From an uncultured Planctomycetaceae bacterium (GTDB taxonomy: Bacteria; Planctomycetota; Planctomycetia; Pirellulales; Pirellulaceae): a stretch of DNA of 6,348 nucleotides. Below are positions 1 through 5,350 of the stretch, piece by piece (positions within the stretch are counted from its first letter, which is position 1; each line of letters opens with the position of its first letter). The translations under genes and the position numbers were made by a program. The stretch spans positions 1-6,348 of the forward strand of contig CALELC010000223.1 in NCBI GenBank assembly GCA_937904535.1. Reading direction: 5' to 3'. A model generated the notes under the pieces. That model had not been told where the DNA came from, made no database searches, and saw only the letters and a program-made list of their open reading frames with translations.

Positions 1-1
1 C

Positions 2-1078
2 TCGACCGTCTACACGACGGGAAACCTCGCCGAACGCCAGGCGGTGATCGCGATTGATGCCAGGAGCGGGCAAGTGAAGTGGACCACGCCCATCAGCCCG
101 AATAATCCCGAGCACGGCTACGGTGGCAGCCGTTCCACGCCGACGATCGACGGCCAAAGGCTCTACGTCGTCAGTAGCGACGGGGCGATTGCCTGTCTCA
201 AAACGTCCAACGGCGAATTGGTTTGGCGGCAAGAGTTTTCGCAGTGGTCTGGTAAGATGATGAGTGGCTGGGGCTTCAGCGAATCGCCACTCGTGGACGG
301 CAATCGGGTGATCTGCACGCCTGGAGGTCCGCAGGCAATGTTGGTGGCACTCAACAAAGCCACTGGCAAGCTGGTTTGGGCGACCGCGATGCCGCCGGGT
401 GAGGAACAGGCGGACGCCCGAGGCCGAGCGCTGCAGGACGGTGCCGGCTACTCGTCACCGATCATTTCTCACGGCGGCGGCGTCAAACAATATGTGCAGT
501 TTGTTGGCCGGGGGCTGATCGGAGTGCGAGCCAGCGACGGGCAATTGCTGTGGCAGTACTCGCGCGTTGCCAACGGCACTGCCAATATTCCGACGCCCAT
601 CGTCGACGGCGACTACATTTTTACCAGTTCTGGTTACAACACCGGTTCGGCGCTCCTGAAGCTCACCGCCAATCGCTCGCGCGGCGTCAATGTCGAAGAG
701 GTTTATTGGCTCGACGGTCGCGATTTGCAGAATAAGCATGGTGGGATGGTACTGGTCGACGGGCACGTCTACTGCGGCCACGGAAATGGGAATGGCCTGC
801 CAATCTGCGTTGATTTGGCCACGGGTAAAATCGCCTGGGGACCTGAACGAGCGGCCGGTAGTGGCGAGACGAGTACGATTTACGCCGACGGGAAAATCAT
901 CTTCCGCCGCGATGACGGCACCGTGATCCTGGCCGAAGCCACGCCGCAGGAATACCGACCGATCCACACGTTTACGCCGGCTTTCCAAGACGACAAATCT
1001 TGGGCGCATCCGGTAATCGCCGACGGAATCCTGTACCTCCGCGAGCAGGACAAGCTGATGGCTTACCGCCTGCGGTAG
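2..1078 (+). CDS. PQQ-like beta-propeller repeat protein (5' end outside window)
   Basis: This is the C-terminal part of a protein built from PQQ-type (BamB-like, PQQ_2) beta-propeller blades. The reading frame is open to the left edge, and the residues before the GTG at 44 (VYTTGNLAERQA) already fit a blade, so that GTG is internal and the true start lies upstream. Blade-closing motifs of the form L-x-A-x-[DN]-x-x-[TS]-G-[KQE]-x-x-W recur at 44-82 (VIAIDARSGQVKW), 188-226 (IACLKTSNGELVW), 341-379 (LVALNKATGKLVW), 515-553 (LIGVRASDGQLLW) and 803-838 (ICVDLATGKIAW). Between them lie the usual 'PTPIVDGDYIF' and 'GGMVLVDGHVYC' type strands. The stop is TAG. In planctomycetes such proteins are usually exported and many are annotated as PQQ-binding or BamB-like. 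No dehydrogenase catalytic domain is visible, so enzymatic activity should not be assumed. A structural or binding role is equally possible. It is followed by 407 bp of non-coding DNA and is probably not cotranscribed with the cassette downstream. Confidence 0.9.
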   Translation, partial: STVYTTGNLAERQAVIAIDARSGQVKWTTPISPNNPEHGYGGSRSTPTIDGQRLYVVSSDGAIACLKTSNGELVWRQEFSQWSGKMMSGWGFSESPLVDGNRVICTPGGPQAMLVALNKATGKLVWATAMPPGEEQADARGRALQDGAGYSSPIISHGGGVKQYVQFVGRGLIGVRASDGQLLWQYSRVANGTANIPTPIVDGDYIFTSSGYNTGSALLKLTANRSRGVNVEEVYWLDGRDLQNKHGGMVLVDGHVYCGHGNGNGLPICVDLATGKIAWGPERAAGSGETSTIYADGKIIFRRDDGTVILAEATPQEYRPIHTFTPAFQDDKSWAHPVIADGILYLREQDKLMAYRLR

Positions 1079-1115
1079 CGACCTGGCATGACGACGGCTG
1101 CCACGGTTGTGTGAT

Positions 1116-1137
1116 CCTCCGACCGGTTTGGCGGAGG
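1116..1137 (+). terminator. Weak terminator-like stem-loop after the beta-propeller gene
   Basis: CCTCCG at 1116-1121 pairs with CGGAGG at 1132-1137 across a 10-nt loop, 38 nt after the stop codon of the beta-propeller gene. There is no T run after the stem, so this is at best a weak or factor-assisted terminator. It is listed because of its position. Confidence 0.3.
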
Positions 1138-1277
1138 CTGAGCCGGATGCCGAACAGGGGCCAGCACCAGTTGTCTGAGCCAGGGGCGGCAAGCTTCCGA
1201 ACTCACCGCAACGGTTACGGTGCCTCTTTAAACCCGCTAACGGTGGCAGATCATCTCACCGTCAACACCAGTTCACA

Positions 1278-1307
1278 GTTGACAACAGCACAGTATCGGT
1301 CATCATT
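1278..1307 (+). promoter_or_regulatory. Bipartite promoter-like element upstream of cassette A
   Basis: The sequence reads GTTGACAACAGC (1278-1289), nine unrelated bases, then GTCATCAT (1299-1306). The same two blocks with the same gap occur at 3966-3994, and TTGACA lies exactly 207 bp upstream of the DUF1559 ATG in both cases. TTGACA (1279-1284) matches a sigma-70 -35 box. A 17-bp spacer would put the -10 at ATCATT, which is a poor match to TATAAT. GTTGACAAC is also a 9-bp dyad (GTTG-A-CAAC), so a repressor or activator site, or an ECF-type promoter with a GTC-containing -10, are alternatives. The conservation is seen directly; the promoter role is inferred. Confidence 0.55.
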
Positions 1308-1485
1308 TAGGCGCTTAGGCACGCCTTAGGGCGGGTGCACACCGATACGATCGCGTGCGTTACCGTCCAGCAGGCCTTTCCAACCCCCAAGTCAGTTACC
1401 GCAGCTAGCCGGAGTTTCGCCCAGGTGGGTGTGTATCTCTGGTCTGGTGTCTTTTTAACTTCCTTCATCCCACAAGAGTCAGTGA

Positions 1486-2565
1486 ATGCCTGTACGCAGA
1501 GTTCGGAGTCGTGGTTTCACGTTGGTGGAACTACTGGTCGTGATCGCAATTATCGGAGTGATGGTCGGATTGCTTCTGCCGGCTGTTCAATCAGCCCGTG
1601 AAGCTGCTCGCCGGATGCAGTGCGGCAACAATTTGAAGCAACTTGCACTTGCTCACCACAACTACGAAAGCACCTACAAGATGCTGCCTGCTCGGAAGGG
1701 CGGTACCGCTGGTTCGACGAACCTGCAGGGCAATCGGGAACGGCTCTGCACCGGCTTCATTGGGATTCTGCCGTTCATCGAGCAGCAACCCCTGTATGAT
1801 CAAATCCAAGCCGGTGATCCCGCAGCAGGAATTGCTCCGGGGGGACGCGCTTCTTGGGAAGGCTGGGTCGTGTGGGACAACTCACCGGCTTCGCTGCGCT
1901 GCCCGTCGGACCCCAACAACATCGCTGGCGGTGCTCGCAATAGCTACGCGTTCTCCGTTGGCGATCAGGCAGAAGGCATCCGCGACAACCAAACGGTCCG
2001 CGGCGTGTTCGCATTCAAGCGAAACGTGGCGTTCCGTGACATCACCGACGGTCTGTCGAATACGATTTTGATGAGCGAGCGGTTGATCCACAGCGCTTAC
2101 GCTGGCGAACAACCCACCGCAGCAGGTTTCCAGGAACTGGATTACGTGCTCGGAAGCGCCCAGGTGTCAGGCGTACAGAACTCGCCGGCCCTGTGCCGAA
2201 CCGTCACGCTGGGCCGCTGGTACGCTGAAGGCACTCCGGTGAACAATCACTGGGGCCGTCGTTGGACCGATGGACAGTCGCACCGCGTCTCCTTTAACAC
2301 GATTCTGCCGCCGAACTCCCCGACTTGCTTCGATCGCGGAGCTTGGGCCGACCAACAGGGCATGGTCCTGCCGCCGGTGAGCCGTCACCCAGGTGGCGTC
2401 AACGTCGCCCTGTCAGACGCGTCGGTACGGTTCGTGTCGGATTCGATCAACGCTGGTAACTCCAACGTGCCGGCACCCTTGAGCGACAGCACTGGCCCGT
2501 CGCCGTTCGGCGTTTGGGGTGCGATGGGCTCGAAGTCCGGCGGCGAAACCGTCGATATGCCGTAA
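1486..2565 (+). CDS. DUF1559 pseudopilin-like protein, copy A
   Basis: This 359-residue protein has a short basic leader (MPVRRVRSRG) and then the type IV prepilin-like segment F11-TLVELLVVIAIIG. Prepilin peptidase would be expected to cut between G10 and F11, leaving Glu at mature position +5 (E15). One hydrophobic helix (about 11-33) anchors it in the membrane, with the rest outside. Family features in order are AREAARRMQCGNNLKQLALAHHNYE (38-61), FRDITDGLSNTILMSER (183-199) and the C-terminal H-X9-D motif at H301-D311. Here D311 is followed by Ala, not the usual Gly. Cysteines are at 46, 88, 139, 237 and 281. The length is typical of DUF1559 (SBP_bac_10 type) proteins, which are greatly expanded in planctomycetes; their function is not established. 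The ATG at 1486 is chosen because it gives a normal short leader; only a weak AGAG lies upstream. It is about 86% identical to the second copy at 4174-5253 and lies 97 bp before a lipoprotein gene. Confidence 0.95.
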   Translation: MPVRRVRSRGFTLVELLVVIAIIGVMVGLLLPAVQSAREAARRMQCGNNLKQLALAHHNYESTYKMLPARKGGTAGSTNLQGNRERLCTGFIGILPFIEQQPLYDQIQAGDPAAGIAPGGRASWEGWVVWDNSPASLRCPSDPNNIAGGARNSYAFSVGDQAEGIRDNQTVRGVFAFKRNVAFRDITDGLSNTILMSERLIHSAYAGEQPTAAGFQELDYVLGSAQVSGVQNSPALCRTVTLGRWYAEGTPVNNHWGRRWTDGQSHRVSFNTILPPNSPTCFDRGAWADQQGMVLPPVSRHPGGVNVALSDASVRFVSDSINAGNSNVPAPLSDSTGPSPFGVWGAMGSKSGGETVDMP

Positions 2566-2606
2566 GGTTCGCAATCGCGGTACTTGTAGTTCATTGAGGT
2601 ATCGGT

Positions 2607-2639
2607 AAGGTGCGGATGCTTGGCGTCCGCACCTTTTTT
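2607..2639 (+). terminator. Intercistronic hairpin with T run (cassette A)
   Basis: The 5' arm 2607-2619 pairs with 2623-2635 around a TTG loop, giving a stem of 13 pairs including one T-G wobble, built around AGGTGCGG / CCGCACCT. It is followed at once by six T (2634-2639, overlapping the stem end), the classic form of an intrinsic terminator. It lies between the DUF1559 and lipoprotein genes and ends only 23 nt before the lipoprotein ATG. There is no room for a promoter after it, so the lipoprotein message must pass through it. Partial termination, or 3'-end protection of a processed pseudopilin transcript, is the likely role. A related hairpin sits at the same place in cassette B. Confidence 0.8.
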
Positions 2640-2649
2640 CATTTCTCGC

Positions 2650-2654
2650 AGGAA
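2650..2654 (+). promoter_or_regulatory. Shine-Dalgarno site of lipoprotein A
   Basis: AGGAA ends 8 nt before the ATG at 2663. The block AGGAA-[TC]-CAGATCG-ATG is retained in the second cassette. This fixes the lipoprotein start and contrasts with the poor ribosome site of the upstream DUF1559 gene. Confidence 0.75.
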
Positions 2655-2662
2655 TCAGATCG

Positions 2663-3145
2663 ATGAAGTTTCGTTCAGCGCTGGGATCAGCGTTGTCAGG
2701 TTTATTGTTCGTTGCTGTGGTTGGTTGTGGATCTTCCAACCCAACTACTTATCCCGTTACGGGAACCGTGACCTTCGAGGGCAAACCTTTGGCAGGTGCC
2801 AATATCGGTTTCTCCGCGACCGATGAGAACACTCGCGGCGCGATCGGTGTGACCGACAGCGAGGGCAAGTACTCGCTGACCACGTTCGAAAAAGGTGACG
2901 GCGCCATGGCCGGAACCTTCAAGGTCACGGTCTCCAAGTTTGATGGGCCGGCGGCGCCGGTGAAACTGGCCGATCCGTCGGCGAGCACCGGAGACGAATT
3001 GCCTGCCAATTACACTCCCGAAGCCGCCTCAACCGCCGCGCCTTCAAAGAACCTGGTGCCGCAGAAATACCTCCGGCCGCAGACGACCCCGCTGAGTTTC
3101 ACAGTCGAAGCTGGACCGAATACGTTCGATATCGTGGTCGAATAG
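2663..3145 (+). CDS. Small lipoprotein with carboxypeptidase-regulatory-like (transthyretin-like) domain, copy A
   Basis: This is a 160-residue exported lipoprotein. A basic start (MKFR) and a hydrophobic stretch lead to a lipobox V19-V20-G21-C22, where signal peptidase II should cut and Cys22 be lipidated. The residues after Cys are Gly-Ser, so no Asp inner-membrane retention signal is present by the E. coli rule. The mature part starts with YPVTGTVTFEGKPLAGA (30-46), the opening strands of a carboxypeptidase-regulatory-like beta sandwich. It continues with IGVTDSEGKYSLTTF (61-75) and GTFKVTVSKF (84-93), and ends with a conserved tail (LVPQKYLRP and FDIVVE). Proteins of this shape often follow DUF1559 genes in planctomycetes; the biochemical role is unknown and a partner or adhesin-like role is inference. 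It probably shares a transcript with the DUF1559 gene 97 bp upstream, through a terminator-like hairpin. It is about 88% identical to the copy at 5351-5833. Confidence 0.92.
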   Translation: MKFRSALGSALSGLLFVAVVGCGSSNPTTYPVTGTVTFEGKPLAGANIGFSATDENTRGAIGVTDSEGKYSLTTFEKGDGAMAGTFKVTVSKFDGPAAPVKLADPSASTGDELPANYTPEAASTAAPSKNLVPQKYLRPQTTPLSFTVEAGPNTFDIVVE

Positions 3146-3162
3146 CTTGATCTGGCTGTACA

Positions 3163-3200
3163 ACGCCGCCGCTCAGTTGCTTGTGGCTGAGCGGCGGCGT
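3163..3200 (+). terminator. Strong GC-rich hairpin after cassette A
   Basis: Positions 3163-3176 pair perfectly with 3187-3200 (14 bp, core GCCGCCGCTCAG / CTGAGCGGCGGC) around a 10-nt loop, 17 nt after the lipoprotein stop. No T run follows. It probably ends or protects the cassette A transcript. An alternative pairing exists between TACAACGCC (3159-3167) and GGCGTTGTA (3210-3218), which competes with the outer part of the stem. Confidence 0.65.
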
Positions 3201-3965
3201 CTGGCGGCGGGCGTTGTAGCGAGCTGCCAGAAATGCCGGTCAAGCAACCGGTAAGGCAGGAGCTGTCGTTGGCTCATCGGTTGCCAAGCCCGCCTCCGTC
3301 CGTTGTTCGTTTTGCGGACCAATCTTTCGGGCATGCTGCTTTTCTTTCGGTCTCTCTATCCGGCTGCGCATGCGCTCTCGCGTGGAGCAACTCCGGTGAG
3401 CTGATCAGATTCAGCCGTTGAGATCCAATCTGCCGCTGAGCATCGGTGGCAAGCTCGCCTGCTTCCTAAACGCCTGTATAGAGTCAGGTGCTTTCAACTC
3501 GGTTTTGATTGCAGATTGCAAGTGACTCTGCCGGTCTAAGGTCATGAGGAGCGGCCACAATGAGGCGATTGCTTGAGCCCCAGGCGTGGTCAAATAAGTC
3601 CAACGCGGCACTCACCGGGGCACCGGATGTGTATTCTTGGTGGATAATATCGAGCTTCAAACTTCTATACTTCTGTTCAGATTCATTTCGGAAAATCTAA
3701 TAGAATCGCTCGCGTCTTGCGAATCAGTCTCCTGCCTTTTGTGCGCTGTACAAATGATTAGGAGTCACTGAGAGTTTCCGTCGGTAGAGACTTCGGCAGT
3801 TAGAAAACAGGGCGTTTTGCTGCTTCGATTGGCTCCCGTGCAGCAAGTGTTTTCGGTAGTCACAAGAACTTTACCTGCTCACTTCTGGCCAGCGTTGTAC
3901 CGTGGTGACGTGAGTTCACCAGTGTGACATGGGCCGCTTTTTGTAAAGTTGTCCCCCCTTTTAGT
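3201..3965. other. Long non-coding interval between the two cassettes
   Basis: No convincing gene was found. The only frames are about 62-66 codons, without ribosome sites or family character. From about 3600 the base composition becomes visibly richer in A and T. An inverted repeat TGGTGA (3903-3908) / TCACCA (3916-3921) lies about 45 bp before the second promoter-like element and could be an operator, though such short dyads occur by chance. No transposase, terminal repeats or tRNA were seen. The interval shows no obvious similarity to the sequence upstream of cassette A. Confidence 0.55.
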
Positions 3966-3995
3966 GTTGACAACAGCGGGTTAACCGTCATCATC
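3966..3995 (+). promoter_or_regulatory. Bipartite promoter-like element upstream of cassette B
   Basis: GTTGACAACAGC (3966-3977), nine bases, then GTCATCAT (3987-3994) repeat the element before cassette A at an exact 2688-bp displacement. The nine-base gap differs (GGGTTAACC here, ACAGTATCG there). With TTGACA as the -35 and a 17-bp spacer, the -10 would be ATCATC, a weak match. TTAGG follows at 4002-4006, close to the position of one TTAGG in cassette A. The 207 bp from TTGACA to the ATG at 4174 are kept exactly. Confidence 0.55.
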
Positions 3996-4173
3996 AAGTG
4001 ATTAGGGTAGCTAATTGGCTGTTAGTCGTATTCTTGGAAGGTTTTGTGTGTCCTATTGATGGTTTATTGAACGACTAGTAGCCAGTGGTACAGGTACTCA
4101 GTGGCGGAACAACCTGTCCATGCTTCCCTCGGGTGACGTAACTTTTCTCTCTTCACTGTGCGAGTGTTTTGCA
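3996..4173 (+). other. Putative 5' leader of cassette B
   Basis: If transcription starts just after the bipartite element, this is an untranslated leader of about 170 nt. Apart from the first few bases it cannot be aligned with the leader of cassette A, although the two have equal length. A pyrimidine-rich stretch (about 4140-4155, ACTTTTCTCTCTTCAC) near the start codon has a counterpart in cassette A. No riboswitch class is recognised. Confidence 0.4.
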
Positions 4174-5253
4174 ATGGCAGTACCAAAGGTCAGAAGCCGC
4201 GGTTTCACGCTTGTCGAACTGTTGGTAGTAATCGCAATCATTGGGGTGATGGTCGGGTTGCTGTTACCCGCCGTTCAGTCGGCTCGCGAAGCAGCTCGTC
4301 GCATGCAGTGCGGCAACAATTTGAAACAGCTCGCGCTGGCGCACCACAACTACGAAAGCACCTACAAGGCGCTCCCTGCTCGGAAGGGAGGAACTGCTGG
4401 ATTTGATGGGCCGTCCGGCAACCGAAATCGACTCTGCGTCGGTTTCATTGGGATCTTGCCGTACATCGAGCAACAAGCGATGTACGATCAAATTCAGGCA
4501 GGTGATCCTGCCAACGGCATTGCTCCTGGCGGGCGAACTGCTTGGGAAGGTTGGGTCGTGTGGGACAACTCCCCCGCCGCAATTCGGTGTCCTTCGGATC
4601 CCAACAACATTCCGGGGGGACGCCGCAACAGTTATGCGTTCTGCGTGGGCGATCAGGCCGATGCCATTCGCGATAGCGAAACGGTTCGCGGGGCATTTGC
4701 TTATCGCCGTCAAGTTCAGTTCCGCGACATCAAGGACGGCCTGTCAAATACGATTCTGATGAGCGAGCGTCTGATCCACAGCGCCTATGCGGGTGAACAG
4801 CCATCGCCGGCCGGCTTCCAGGATTTGGATTACGTCCTGGGGAGTGCCCAGGTGCCGGGCGTTCACAATTCACCGGCGCTGTGCCGTACGGTGACCCTTG
4901 GCCGCTGGTATGCCGAAGGCACACCGGTGAACAATCACTGGGGGCGCCACTGGGTTGATGGCCAGTCGCACCGCGTTTCGTTTAACACGATTCTGCCACC
5001 GAACTCCCCAACCTGTTTCGATCGTGGAACGTGGGCCGATCAAGATGGGATGATTCTGCCTCCGGTCAGCCGTCACCCCGGCGGTGTCAATGTCGCCCTG
5101 TCCGATGCTTCGGTCCGATTCGTGTCGGACTCGATCAATGCGGGTGACGCCAATGTTCCGGCACCGCTGGCCGCCAGCTCGGGACCGTCGCCGTTCGGCG
5201 TCTGGGGCGCGATGGGCTCAAAGGCGGGCGGCGAATCGTTTGAAATGCCGTAG
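4174..5253 (+). CDS. DUF1559 pseudopilin-like protein, copy B
   Basis: This is the second copy of the 359-residue pseudopilin-like protein: leader MAVPKVRSRG, expected prepilin peptidase cut before F11, E15 at mature +5, one N-terminal membrane helix, FRDIKDGLSNTILMSER (183-199) and H301-X9-D311-Ala. Residues 6-65 are identical to copy A, yet 31 of those 60 codons differ silently. Changes cluster at residues 77-85 (STNLQGNRE in A, FDGPSGNRN here) and at 168-187. This copy has an additional cysteine at 157 (Ser in A), making six in total. An in-frame ATG exists at 4120, but it would add 18 residues before the leader and break the correspondence with copy A. The ATG at 4174 is therefore preferred, although no good Shine-Dalgarno sequence precedes it. 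The neighbours are the same as for copy A: 97 bp to a lipoprotein gene, through a hairpin. Confidence 0.95.
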   Translation: MAVPKVRSRGFTLVELLVVIAIIGVMVGLLLPAVQSAREAARRMQCGNNLKQLALAHHNYESTYKALPARKGGTAGFDGPSGNRNRLCVGFIGILPYIEQQAMYDQIQAGDPANGIAPGGRTAWEGWVVWDNSPAAIRCPSDPNNIPGGRRNSYAFCVGDQADAIRDSETVRGAFAYRRQVQFRDIKDGLSNTILMSERLIHSAYAGEQPSPAGFQDLDYVLGSAQVPGVHNSPALCRTVTLGRWYAEGTPVNNHWGRHWVDGQSHRVSFNTILPPNSPTCFDRGTWADQDGMILPPVSRHPGGVNVALSDASVRFVSDSINAGDANVPAPLAASSGPSPFGVWGAMGSKAGGESFEMP

Positions 5254-5294
5254 TCAGGAACATCTTTCGTTCGCGCTTTAGATTCTGCATTTGC

Positions 5295-5324
5295 TAGGTG
5301 CGGACGTTTCGACGTCCGCACCTA
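5295..5324 (+). terminator. Intercistronic hairpin with TTCG loop (cassette B)
   Basis: 5295-5307 pairs with 5312-5324, a 13-bp stem without mismatch, closed by a TTCG tetraloop. Compared with the hairpin of cassette A, the outermost A-T pair is T-A here, the T-G wobble is C-G, and the loop-closing C-G is T-A, so pairing is kept while bases change. Only ATTT follows the stem, in place of the six T of cassette A. Termination should therefore be weaker, or the element acts mainly in RNA stability or processing. Confidence 0.7.
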
Positions 5325-5337
5325 TTTGAGCTCTTCT

Positions 5338-5342
5338 AGGAA
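5338..5342 (+). promoter_or_regulatory. Shine-Dalgarno site of lipoprotein B
   Basis: AGGAA ends 8 nt before the ATG at 5351, the same site and spacing as in cassette A. It supports the chosen start. Confidence 0.75.
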
Positions 5343-5350
5343 CCAGATCG

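Larger units (their letters stand above)
1079..1485. other. Non-coding interval with the leader of cassette A
   Basis: No convincing gene was found in these 407 bp; the open frames here have no recognisable protein character. The interval holds the weak stem-loop after the beta-propeller gene and a short dyad (CACCG at 1204-1208 and CGGTG at 1218-1222). It also holds the bipartite promoter-like element at 1278-1307 and three TTAGG copies just after it (1307-1311, 1315-1319, 1326-1330). A pyrimidine-rich stretch lies at about 1450-1470, just before the DUF1559 start. If the promoter call is right, the 5' untranslated leader is roughly 170 nt. Confidence 0.6.
1278..3145 (+). repeat. Tandem paralogous unit A (element, pseudopilin, hairpin, lipoprotein)
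   Basis: This unit corresponds base for base in length to 3966-5833. The bipartite element, the DUF1559 start and stop, the left arm of the hairpin, the lipoprotein ribosome site, start and stop are all displaced by exactly 2688 bp. Coding parts are highly similar, while leader and intercistronic spacer sequences have mostly diverged. Confidence 0.9.

Noticed and set aside
455..1192. A 245-codon open frame on the minus strand opposite the beta-propeller gene
   Set aside because: It lies antisense to a clear coding region with repeated blade motifs, and its translation is Arg- and Ala-rich without family character. It is a by-product of codon bias in the sense gene.
1000..1329. Plus-strand open frame of 109 codons overlapping the end of the beta-propeller gene and the promoter-like element
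   Set aside because: Its low-complexity translation has no domain or ribosome site, and it overlaps both the real gene end and the conserved element.
3233..3421. Plus-strand open frame of 62 codons after cassette A
   Set aside because: It has no ribosome site, an unremarkable composition and no counterpart after cassette B.
3411..3611. Minus-strand open frame of 66 codons in the long intergenic interval (possible gene remnant)
   Set aside because: No recognised family, no Shine-Dalgarno site and no conserved motif are present. It could be a decayed gene fragment but cannot be supported from sequence alone.
3641..3650. GATAATAT, resembling a -10 box, in the long intergenic interval
   Set aside because: No suitable -35 box at normal spacing and no gene close downstream; such matches are expected in A/T-rich DNA.
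4120..4173. Upstream ATG that would extend DUF1559 copy B by 18 residues
   Set aside because: The extension has no counterpart in copy A and would place a non-standard segment before the short basic prepilin leader. The ATG at 4174 matches copy A exactly in position and leader length.
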